Assembly (NCBI RefSeq): GCF_964340395.1
Contig: NC_135551.1
Coordinates: 1,612,001-1,625,000 of the forward strand
From: Glandiceps talaboti
Lineage: Eukaryota; Hemichordata; Enteropneusta; Spengelidae
Reading direction: 5' to 3'
DNA: 13,000 bases
Numbering within the stretch: the first letter of the stretch is position 1; every line of letters starts with the position of its first letter. Both the position numbers and the translations under genes were made by a program. The notes beneath the pieces were generated by a model. It had not been told where the DNA came from. It did not search any database and worked only from the letters and a program-made list of their open reading frames with translations. Below are positions 1 to 9,465 of the stretch, piece by piece.

Positions 1-1188
1 TGACCCATTATATAATGTAACATAGATGACCCACTATATAATGTAACATAGATAAACTACTATATAGTCTAACATAGATGACCCACTATATAATGTAACA
101 TAGATAAACTACTATATAGTCTAATATAGATGACCCACTATATAGTCTAACATAGATGACCCATTATATAGTCTAACATAGATGACCCACTATATAGTCT
201 AACATAGATGACCCACTATATAATGTAACATAGATGACCCACTATATAGTCTAACATACATGACCCACAATATAGTCTAACATAGATGACCCACTATATA
301 GTCTAACATAGATGACCCACTATATAGTCTAATATAGATGACCCACTATATAGTCTAACATAGAAGACCCACTATATAGTCTAACATACATAACCCACTA
401 TACAGTCTAACATAGATGGCCCAGTACTATATAGTCTAACATAGATGACCCACTATATAATGTAACATAGATGACCCACTCTATAGTCTAACATAGATAA
501 CCCACTATATAGTCTAACATAGATGACCCACTATACAGTCTAACATAGATGACCCACTATACAGTCTAACAAAGATGACCCACTATATAGTCTAACATAG
601 ATGACCCACTATATAATGTAACATACATGACCCACTATATAGTCTAACATACATGACCCACTATATAGTCTAACATAGATGACCCACTATATAGTCTAAC
701 ATACATGACCCACTATATAATGTAACATAGATGACCCACTATATAATGTAACATAGATGACCCACTATATAGTCTAACATACATGACCCACTATATAGTC
801 TAACATAGATGGCCCACTATATAGTCCAACATAGATGACCCACTATATAATGTAACATACATGACCCACTATATAGTCTAACATACATGATCCACTATAT
901 AATGTAACATACATGACCCACTATATAGTCTAACATACATGACCCACTATATAGTCTAACATACATGACCCACTATATAGTTTAACATAGATGACCCACT
1001 ATACAGTCTAACATAGATGACCCACTATATAATGTAACATAGATGACCCACTATATAGTCTAACATACATGACCTACTATATAGTCTAACATAGATGACC
1101 CACTATATAGTCTAATATAGATGACCCACTATATAATGTAACATAGATGACCCACTATATAATGTAACATAGATGACCCACTATATAG
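1..1188. repeat. Higher-order block A, copy 1
   Basis: This stretch of the 26-bp satellite recurs at 2474-3502 with the same order of rare variants. Matching landmarks include TAAACTAC near 53 and 105, the TAACAAAG unit at 567-574, GGCCC at 811, GATCCAC at 889, the TTTAAC unit at 981 and GACCTAC at 1071. The displacement is 2473 at the start and 2314 from about 571 onward. The difference is explained by five units and one unit missing from copy 2 plus a 3-bp insertion here at 424-426. The block may begin before the window. Confidence 0.85.
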
Positions 1189-1674
1189 TCTAACAAAGAT
1201 GACCCACTATATAGTCTAACATACATGACCCACTATATAGTCTAATATAGATGACCCACTATATAATCTAACATAGATGACCCACTATATAATGTAACAT
1301 AGATGACCCACTATATAGTCTAATATAGATGACCCACTATATAATGTAACATAGATGACCCACTATATAGTCTAACAAAGATGACCCACTATATAGTCTA
1401 ACATACATGACCCACTATATAATGTAACATAGATGACCCACTATATAATGTAACATAGATGACCCACTATACAGTCTAACATAGATGACCCACTATATAG
1501 TCTAACATACATGACCCACTATATAGTCTAACATACATGACCCACTATAAAGTTTAACATAGATGACCCACTATATAGTCTAACATACATGACCCACTAT
1601 ATAGTCTAACATACATGACCCACTATATAGTCTAACATACATGACCCACTATATAGTCTAACATACATGACCCA

Positions 1675-1902
1675 CTCTATAGTCTAACATACATAACCCA
1701 CTATACAGTGTAACATAGATGACCCACTATATAGTCTAACATACATGACCCACTATATAATGTAACATACATGACCCACTATATAGTCTAACATACATGA
1801 CCCACTATATAGTCTAACATACATGACCCACTATATAGTCTAACATACATGACCCACTATATAGTCTAACATAGATGACCCACTATATAGTCTAACATAG
1901 AT
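1675..1902. repeat. Higher-order block B, copy 1
   Basis: The block starts with a CTCTATAG unit followed by an ACATAACCC / ACAGTG unit and a fixed order of ATAGAT and ATACAT spacers. The same order is found at 3651 (displacement 1976 = 76 x 26) and 5599. This copy has ACAGTG where the other two have ACAGTC. Similarity to the other copies fades after about 1902. Confidence 0.75.
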
Positions 1903-2473
1903 AACCCACTATATAGTCTAACATACATGACCCACTATATAGTCCAACATAGATGACCCACTATATAGTCTAACATAGATGACCCACTATATAATGTAAC
2001 ATAGATGGCCCACTATATAGTCTAACATAGATGACCCACTATATAATGTAACATAGATGACCCACTCTATAGTCTAACATAGATAACCCACTATATAGTC
2101 TAACATAGATGACCCACTATACAGACTAACATAGGTGACCCACTATATAATGTAACATAGATGACCCACTATATAGTCTAACATAGATGGCCCACTATAT
2201 AGTCTAACATAGATGACCCACTATATAGTCTAACATAGATGACCCACTATATAGTCTAACATAGATGACCCACTATATAATGTAACATAGAAGACCCAAT
2301 ATATAGTCTAACATACATGACCCACAATATAGTCTAACATAGATGACCCACTATATAGTCTAACATAGATGACCCACTATATAGTCTAATATAGATGACC
2401 CATTATATAATCTAACATAGATGACTCACTATATAGTCTAACATAGATGACCCACTATATAGTCTAACATAGA

Positions 2474-3502
2474 TGACCCATTATATAATGTAACATAGAT
2501 GACCCACTATATAATGTAACATAGATAAACTACTATATAGTCTAACATAGATGACCCACTATATAATGTAACATAGATAAACTACTATATAGTCTAATAT
2601 AGATGACCCACTATATAGTCTAACATAGATGACCCACTATATAGTCTAACATAGATGACCCACTATATAGTCTAATATAGATGACCCACTATATAGTCTA
2701 ACATAGATGACCCACTATATAGTCTAACATACATAACCCACTATACAGTCTAACATAGATGGCCCACTATATAGTCTAACATAGATGACCCACTATATAA
2801 TGTAACATAGATGACCCACTATATAGTCTAACATAGATGACCCACTATACAGTCTAACATAGATGACCCACTATACAGTCTAACAAAGATGACCCACTAT
2901 ATAGTCTAACATAGATGACCCACTATATAATGTAACATACATGACCCACTATATAGTCTAACATACATGACCCACTATATAGTCTAACATAGATGACCCA
3001 CTATATAGTCTAACATACATGACCCACTATATAATGTAACATAGATGACCCACTATATAATGTAACATAGATGACCCACTATATAGTCTAACATACATGA
3101 CCCACTATATAGTCTAACATAGATGGCCCACTATATAGTCCAACATAGATGACCCACTATATAATGTAACATACATGACCCACTATATAGTCTAACATAC
3201 ATGATCCACTATATAATGTAACATACATGACCCACTATATAGTCTAACATACATGACCCACTATATAGTCTAACATACATGACCCACTATATAGTTTAAC
3301 ATAGATGACCCACTATACAGTCTAACATAGATGACCCACTATATAATGTAACATAGATGACCCACTATATAGTCTAACATACATGACCTACTATATAGTC
3401 TAACATAGATGACCCACTATATAGTCTAATATAGATGACCCACTATATAATGTAACATAGATGACCCACTATATAATGTAACATAGATGACCCACTATAT
3501 AG
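2474..3502. repeat. Higher-order block A, copy 2
   Basis: Second copy of the block at 1-1188. The landmarks reappear at GGCCC 3125, GATCCAC 3203, TTTAAC 3295 and GACCTAC 3385, all displaced by exactly 2314 (89 x 26). Relative to copy 1 it lacks 130 bp (five units) before 2731 and one 26-bp unit before 2885. Just past the block another 130 bp is missing: the TAACAAAG units at 1371 and 3555 are displaced by 2184. A shorter third relative starts near 4813, where GACCTAC and the following 170 bp match 3385-3555. Confidence 0.85.
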
Positions 3503-3650
3503 TCTAATATAGATGACCCACTATATAATGTAACATAGATGACCCACTATATAGTCTAACAAAGATGACCCACTATATAGTCTAACATACATGACCCACT
3601 ATATAGTTTAACATACATGACCCACTATATAGTCTAACATACATGACCCA

Positions 3651-4295
3651 CTCTATAGTCTAACATACATAACCCACTATACAGTCTAACATAGATGACC
3701 CACTATATAGTCTAACATACATGACCCACTATATAATGTAACATACATGACCCACTATATAGTCTAACATACATGACCCACTATATAGTCTAACATACAT
3801 GACCCACTATATAGTCTAACATACATGACCCACTATATAGTCTAACATAGATGACCCACTATATAGTCTAACATAGATGACCCACTATATAATGTAACAT
3901 ACATGACCCACTATATAGTCTAACAAAGATGACCCACTATATAATGTAACATAGATGACCCACTATAGTCTAATATATATGACCCACTATATAGTCTAAC
4001 ATACATGACCCACTATATAGTCTAACATACATGACCCACTATATAGTCTAACATACATGACCCACTATATAGTCTAACATACATGACCCACTATATAGTC
4101 TAACATACATGACCTACTATACAGTCTAACATACATGACCTACTATATAGTCTAACATAGATGACCCACTATATAGTCTAACATAGATGTCCCACTATAT
4201 AGTCCAACATAGATGACCCACTATATAGTCTAACATAGATGACCCACTATATAGTCCAACATAGATGGCCCACTATATAGTCTAACATACATGAC
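3651..4295. repeat. Higher-order block B, copy 2
   Basis: Matches 5599-6243 throughout at a displacement of 1948, which is 75 units less 2 bp. The 2 bp come from a 24-bp unit at 3961 (CACTATAGTC, missing one TA), which is itself copied at 5909. GTCCC at 4189 and GGCCC at 4267 are also copied, at 6137 and 6215. Sharing so many private variants makes a recent duplication likely. Confidence 0.88.
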
Positions 4296-4650
4296 CCACT
4301 ATATAGTCTAACATACATGACCCACTATATAGTCTAATATAGATGACCCACTATATAATCTAACATACATGACCTACTATATAGTCTAACATAGATGACC
4401 CACTATATAGTCTAACATACATAACCCACTATATAGTCTAACATACATGACCCACTATATAGTCTAACATAGATGACCCACTATATAGTCTAACATACAT
4501 GACCCACTATATAGTCTAACATAGATGACCCACTATATAGTCTAACATACATAACCCACTATATAGTCTAACATACATGACCCACTATATAGTCTAATAT
4601 AGATGACCCACTATATAATCTAACATACATGACCCACTATATAGTCTAAC
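4189..4650. repeat. Higher-order block C, copy 1
   Basis: The GTCCC unit at 4189, the GGCCC unit at 4267 and an AATCTAAC unit at 4357 recur at 6395, 6473 and 6563 (displacement 2206). After a one-unit difference the displacement becomes 2180 (4617 to 6797). Within this copy the 'TAATATAG then AATCTAAC' pair is itself repeated 260 bp apart (4357 and 4617). Confidence 0.8.
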
Positions 4651-5598
4651 ATAGATGACCCACTATATAGTCTAACATAGATGACCCACTATATAGTCTA
4701 ACATACATGACCCACTATATAGTCTAACATAGATGACCTACTATATAGTCTAACATACATGACCCACTATATAATGTAACATAGATGACCCACTATATAG
4801 TCTAACATACATGACCTACTATATAGTCTAACATAGATGACCCACTATATAGTCTAATATAGATGACCCACTATATAATGTAACATAGATGACCCACTAT
4901 ATAATGTAACATAGATGACCCACTATATAGTCTAATATAGATGACCCACTATATAATGTAACATAGATGACCCACTATATAGTCTAACAAAGATGACCCA
5001 CTATATAGTCTAACATACATGACCCACTATATAGTCTAATATAGATGACCCACTATATAATCTAACATAGATGACCCACTATATAATGTAACATAGATGA
5101 CCCACTATATAGTCTAACAAAGATGACCCACTATATAGTCTAACATACATGACCCACTATATAGTCTAATATAGATGACCCACTATATAATCTAACATAG
5201 ATGACCCACTATATAATGTAACATAGATGACCCACTATATAGTCTAATATAGATGACCCACTATATAATGTAACATAGATGACCCACTATATAGTCTAAC
5301 AAAGATGACCCACTATATAGTCTAACATACATGACCCACTATATAATGTAACATAGATGACCCACTATATAATGTAACATAGATGACCCACTATACAGTC
5401 TAACATAGATGACCCACTATATAGTCTAACATACATGACCTACTATATAGTCTAACATACATGACCCACTATATAGTCTAACATAGATGACCCACTATAT
5501 AGTCTAACATACATGACCCACTATATAGTCTAACATACATGACCCACTATATAGTCTAACATACATGACCCACTATATAGTCTAACATACATGACCCA

Positions 5599-6243
5599 CT
5601 CTATAGTCTAACATACATAACCCACTATACAGTCTAACATAGATGACCCACTATATAGTCTAACATACATGACCCACTATATAATGTAACATACATGACC
5701 CACTATATAGTCTAACATACATGACCCACTATATAGTCTAACATACATGACCCACTATATAGTCTAACATACATGACCCACTATATAGTCTAACATAGAT
5801 GACCCACTATATAGTCTAACATAGATGACCCACTATATAATGTAACATACATGACCCACTATATAGTCTAACAAAGATGACCCACTATATAATGTAACAT
5901 AGATGACCCACTATAGTCTAATATAGATGACCCACTATATAGTCTAACATACATGACCCACTATATAGTCTAACATACATGACCCACTATATAGTCTAAC
6001 ATACATGACCCACTATATAGTCTAACATACATGACCCACTATATAGTCTAACATACATGACCTACTATACAGTCTAACATACATGACCTACTATATAGTC
6101 TAACATAGATGACCCACTATATAGTCTAACATAGATGTCCCACTATATAGTCCAACATAGATGACCCACTATATAGTCTAACATAGATGACCCACTATAT
6201 AGTCCAACATAGATGGCCCACTATATAGTCTAACATACATGAC
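5599..6243. repeat. Higher-order block B, copy 3
   Basis: Third copy of block B, with the CTCTATAG landmark at 5599, the 24-bp unit at 5909, GTCCC at 6137 and GGCCC at 6215. Its 3' part is tandemly duplicated immediately afterwards: GTCCC recurs at 6395 and GGCCC at 6473, a step of 258 bp, with another 24-bp unit at the junction near 6247. Confidence 0.87.
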
Positions 6244-6394
6244 CCACTATAGTCTAACATACATGACCCACTATATAGTCTAACATACATGACCCACTAT
6301 ATAGTCTAACATACATGACCTACTATACAGTCTAACATACATGACCTACTATATAGTCTAACATAGATGACCCACTATATAGTCTAACATAGAT

Positions 6395-6830
6395 GTCCCA
6401 CTATATAGTCCAACATAGATGACCCACTATATAGTCTAACATAGATGACCCACTATATAGTCCAACATAGATGGCCCACTATATAGTCTAACATACATGA
6501 CCCACTATATAGTCTAACATACATGACCCACTATATAGTCTAATATAGATGACCCACTATATAATCTAACATACATGACCTACTATATAGTCTAACATAG
6601 ATGACCCACTATATAGTCTAACATACATGACCCACTATATAGTCTAACATAGATGACCCACTATATAGTCTAACATACATGACCCACTATATAGTCTAAC
6701 ATAGATGACCCACTATATAGTCTAACATACATAACCCACTATATAGTCTAACATACATGACCCACTATATAGTCTAATATAGATGACCCACTATATAATC
6801 TAACATACATGACCTACTATATAGTCTAAC
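6395..6830. repeat. Higher-order block C, copy 2
   Basis: Copy of 4189-4650 with one 26-bp unit fewer, so its AATCTAAC landmarks are 234 bp apart (6563 and 6797) rather than 260. It is the last recognisable block before the right edge of the satellite. Confidence 0.78.
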
Positions 6831-7008
6831 ATACATAACCCACTATATAGTCTAACATACATGACCCACTATATAATGTAACATAGATGACCCACTATAC
6901 AGTCTAACATACATGACCTACTATATAATCTAACATACATGACCTACTATATAGTCTAACATACATGACCCACTATATAATGTAACATAGATGACCCACT
7001 ATACAGTC

Positions 7009-7093
7009 TAGTTTGTAGTGTGTGTGTAGTTTGTAGCGTGTGTAGTTTGTAGCGTGTGTAGTTTGTAGAGTGTAGTTTGTAGTGTGTGTGTGA
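7009..7093. repeat. GT-rich degenerate tandem repeat at satellite edge
   Basis: Five copies of TAGTTTGTAG, each followed by a GT-rich tail of variable length (for example TAGTTTGTAGCGTGTG), with spacings of about 14 to 18 bp. The first copy begins inside the last truncated satellite unit (CAGTCTAG), so the two repeats share their junction with no intervening sequence. The last copy runs into a short (GT)n tract ending near 7091. Confidence 0.88.
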
Positions 7094-7186
7094 GAAGTCA
7101 ATTGGACTCACGAGTCATGGACGCCACAATCGTCATGCAGGGCTAGGTGCATCACGGACTGGAAGAAGCACATGCACGTGCACATT
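7094..7186. other. Short non-repetitive patch between two repeats
   Basis: About 90 bp with visibly higher GC than its surroundings. It contains a perfect 10-bp palindrome TGCACGTGCA at 7173-7182, with a CACGTG core. One forward frame is open from 7083 to the TAA at 7251, but it has no ATG and runs into the CA microsatellite, so I do not call a gene. It could be a fragment of a dispersed element. Confidence 0.5.
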
Positions 7187-7229
7187 CACACACACACACA
7201 CACAAAAACACAAACACAAACACAAACAC
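7187..7229. repeat. CA / CAAACA microsatellite
   Basis: An uninterrupted (CA)n tract from 7187 to 7204 passes into repeats of ACAAAC up to 7229. It is complementary in composition to the GT tract at 7082-7091, about 100 bp upstream. Confidence 0.95.
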
Positions 7230-7769
7230 GTGAGGCAACTATATACAGTGTAAACTTTCAATCCAATAGTAGAAGTGAACTGATTAGTTTATTCATTAAT
7301 AAATTGCAAGCAGTTAATCATTGTAGCCTTTAAAGAACATCTGACCTTATCTAGTATGTAAACTGTATTTAGATTGAATAACTACAATCAAATCAATCTA
7401 ATGCCACGTATTATAATAAATACATAGAATTGATCTAGTCTATAAACAATCAAATGTGTTTTTAATGACAACTTCAGAATTAGCTGATTACCTGCATCAG
7501 ACAATGTTGCTATGGCTACCAAAAGTGAGGAAATCCCTCAAATGATGCATGTTTGATACACAAGTAGCATTTTAGTGATTAGTTTGGATATGTCATCTTT
7601 GTCTATTAGATATAGACTTTTAAGTGGCTGTAAGTCATGTCTTCTCATTACTTTGACAGTAACAATACAAGTAATCATAAAATTCATGAAAATTATTTTC
7701 TGAAGATACTGAATAAATATATATATAAAATATAGCACCAATGGTATTGTAGCACAACTGTATTTGGCT
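7230..7769. other. AT-rich stretch, no gene seen
   Basis: No convincing coding frame, RNA gene or mobile-element end is visible. A 9-bp perfect inverted repeat TTAGATTGA / TCAATCTAA (7369-7377 and 7393-7401) and a short TA-rich run at 7716-7733 are within what chance allows at this base composition. The segment GTTGCTATGG at 7506 echoes the module that starts at 7770 and may be an older outlying copy. Confidence 0.6.
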
Positions 7770-8030
7770 GTTGCTATGGTCTTGTTGCTAGGCACATTTG
7801 CATACATTTTTGGAATCTGTGGTCACTTCCCTATCCTTCCCAGTTTTCATCTTTGCAATATAACCCATCATTTGAATGTTGCTATGGGTGTGGTCTTGTT
7901 GCTAGGCATATTAACATACATTTTTTTATTCTTTACTCACCTACAAACATGTACCTCTCTGTTGTAATCCTTGTAATATGCATTATTACTTCACTGTTGC
8001 TATTAGGGTGTGGCCATGTTGCTAGAGTCA
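7770..8030 (+). repeat. Three degenerate GTTGCTAT...TTGCTAG modules
   Basis: GTTGCTATGG, then a variable short insert (absent, or GTGTGG-like), then TCTTGTTGCTAGGCA appears at 7770 and 7878. A diverged form with GTTGCTATTAGGGTG and CATGTTGCTAG starts at 7996. Spacings are 108 and 118 bp. After each of the first two modules comes a similar CATACATTTTT segment (near 7801 and 7914), so the repeated unit covers the whole interval and not just the motif. Confidence 0.8.
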
Positions 8031-8086
8031 GTTGTGTCAAAATATTTTGAACAAAAACTGCAGATAACACCTCTGGAAACATCCTT

Positions 8087-8540
8087 ACCAAAGTTTCAGC
8101 CCCCATTCACCATGTACTTTTCAAGATATAAGTTTTTGACCAAAATTGACCTAATTTACATATTGCTGATGGGATCATCATGTTGTGAATAAACCTTCAT
8201 CTACACATCTCTATATGCATCCTCAGTAAATTTCAGCCAAATCTGCTCAGTAATTTTGAAGTTATAGATTGTTTTACCTCATTTGCATATCACTGATGAA
8301 ATCATCATGTCATGAATAACTCATAATCTAGATACCCCTAAGAATTTTCCCATCAAATTTCAGACCGATCTGTCTAGTGACTTTAAAGTTTAAGATTTTT
8401 TTACCAAAAATGATATTTTCTTACCAAATCATACACCTGTGATGCGATCACTTTGCTTGAACAATTTCCCAACTAGACACCACAAGTAATGTTCTCACCA
8501 AATACCAAGGCAATTGGTGTTTTGAGTTTAAGTCATCCAC
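8087..8540 (+). repeat. Degenerate tandem units of about 127-145 bp
   Basis: Each unit opens with (A/T)CAAA-TTTCAG, continues with a segment like TTGAAGTTATAGATT or TTCAAGATATAAGTTTT, then a TTTACC or TTGACC stretch. Units 1 and 2 then share a CATATTGCTGATGGGATCATCATG / CATATCACTGATGAAATCATCATG-type segment and TGAATAA. Anchors lie at 8094, 8231, 8358 and, weakly, 8503, giving steps of 137, 127 and 145. The divergence between units points to an old internal amplification. Confidence 0.72.
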
Positions 8541-8579
8541 ACAGACAGACAGACAGACAGACAGACAGATGGACAGACA
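8541..8579 (+). repeat. GACA microsatellite
   Basis: A perfect run of ACAG tetranucleotides covers 8541-8569. It is followed by an interruption (TGG) and one further ACAGACA. It sits directly at the end of the degenerate units, as a simple-repeat tail would. Confidence 0.96.
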
Positions 8580-8600
8580 TTGCACCAAGCCTATAGCACT

Positions 8601-8621
8601 ACTGAATGTCATTAGTTCAGT
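8601..8621 (+). repeat. Small hairpin after GACA tract
   Basis: ACTGAA (8601-8606) and TTCAGT (8616-8621) are perfect inverted repeats around a 9-base loop. Beyond them AGCAC and GACAC could add a few imperfect pairs. This may be the 3' end structure of the composite repeat, but the stem is short and could be chance. Confidence 0.4.
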
Positions 8622-8640
8622 TGACACAGTTTGACACCTC

Positions 8641-9465
8641 AATGGACTTTTACAACAAGTTTGAATTTAATTAACACTTCTTTATGATAGCAGAATCTAT
8701 GAATTTTGAATTAGGTTGCAATAACTTGTCATTCACAGTCATATCAATTCAGAAATAGATATTAATAATCTACTTTTAATGATTTCTATCGTGAAGTGAG
8801 ACCAGAAATAAAACCTGTACAGTTTTAGACTTTAAAATTACAATACTATTGTCATCATTCAAGAGACTAAAGGATTCATCATCATTGCCTTTTCTCTTAA
8901 TCATTTGTTAAATGTACAAAGAGCATGATGACAACTATACTATACACTACAGTGTCACAATAGACATTATTGTTATCACTGAGCTTTAACTGCAATAACA
9001 TGTTAAATGCAACATATATATTTGGCATCTTTAATCAAATGTGACACAAACATCACATCAAATATTTCAACATAGTATGTTTTATCATTTCTAACATTTG
9101 GAATATTAACACAGATGTCAATGCAGTATAGCATTGAAAATGTCAACACCAATGTCAATCCAATATTACAATATATTATCAAGTACAGTGGTATTTGTAC
9201 TACGATTACATTACACTACATTTAGTGACAATTTTCAAAAATATTTGGCACTTCTCAAGATATAATAAAAATTGATATTCAATACTGAACATTGAAGTAT
9301 TGAATAATTTACTGAATTAAATATACTGGTAAACACAAAACAAAAACTGTACAAAATAACAACAAAGTCAAACTCTACATTGTGAAATTAAACTATTTCA
9401 TAGTTCAAATAACTTAAAATACACTTGATAGCAATGGATGTTGATGTAATTACACTCACAATAGG
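8641..9465. other. AT-rich stretch, no gene seen
   Basis: No supported open frame, RNA gene or recognisable element. It contains small inverted repeats at 9118-9137 (TCAATGC / GCATTGA, 6-base loop) and 9276-9306. The last 40 bases before the 57-bp array (GGAT..TTG..ATTACA near 9436-9454) loosely resemble part of the array unit and may be a decayed edge unit. Confidence 0.6.
9276..9306. repeat. Perfect 11-bp inverted repeat
   Basis: TATTCAATACT at 9276-9286 and AGTATTGAATA at 9296-9306 are exact reverse complements around a 9-base loop. The stem is AT-rich, so chance occurrence in 13 kb of AT-rich DNA is possible. Confidence 0.6.

Larger units (their letters stand above)
1..7010. repeat. 26-bp satellite array, about 270 units
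   Basis: Head-to-tail copies of a 26-bp unit run from the window start to a sharp edge at 7010. The unit reads ACTATATAGT followed by CTAACATAGATGACCC (overlap-free, 26 bases). Its GC content is about 35%. Two common forms differ in the middle (AGTCTAAC versus AATGTAAC) and two in the spacer (ATAGATG versus ATACATG). Rarer forms include ACAGTC, AGTCCAAC, TAATATAG, TAACAAAG, GGCCC, GTCCC and TAAACTAC. The unit length is almost invariant. Exceptions are a 3-bp insertion at 424-426 and 24-bp units near 3961, 5909 and 6247. All frames are closed by frequent stops and 26 is not a multiple of three, so the array is not coding. It continues off the left edge, so the true size is unknown. Whether it is centromeric, subtelomeric or interstitial cannot be told from here. 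Confidence 0.98.
7770..8640 (+). mobile_element. Composite dispersed repeat, probably non-autonomous and decayed
   Basis: I read this as one repeat copy with an internal structure. Three GTTGCTAT modules come first, at 7770, 7878 and 7996. Degenerate units of 127-145 bp follow, anchored by TTTCAG at 8094, 8231 and 8358 with a weaker match at 8503. A GACA microsatellite and a small hairpin close it. No reverse transcriptase, transposase or terminal inverted repeat is visible, and the short open frames inside are not gene-like. The layout of degenerate internal units ending in a simple repeat resembles non-autonomous elements common in invertebrate genomes. The family assignment and both boundaries are inferences, and the strand is arbitrary, taken from the position of the simple-repeat tail. 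Confidence 0.5.

Noticed and set aside
1-7010. Telomeric or named centromeric satellite
   Set aside because: The unit does not match a telomere motif, and I cannot recognise a known centromere-protein box in it. Position on the chromosome is not visible from the sequence.
7083-7253. Open forward frame across the GC-richer patch and CA microsatellite
   Set aside because: It has about 56 codons and no ATG, and half of it is microsatellite.
7369-7401. Perfect 9-bp inverted repeat with 15-base loop as an RNA structure
   Set aside because: In 13 kb of AT-rich DNA an inverted repeat of this size is expected by chance.
7538-8192. Several short open frames of 60-89 codons on both strands
   Set aside because: They overlap one another and the degenerate dispersed repeat, have low-complexity or AT-driven composition, and show no recognisable domain.
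8448-8642. Minus-strand 64-codon frame
   Set aside because: Its middle is a translation of the GACA microsatellite (repeated Cys-Leu-Ser-Val), so it is not gene-like.
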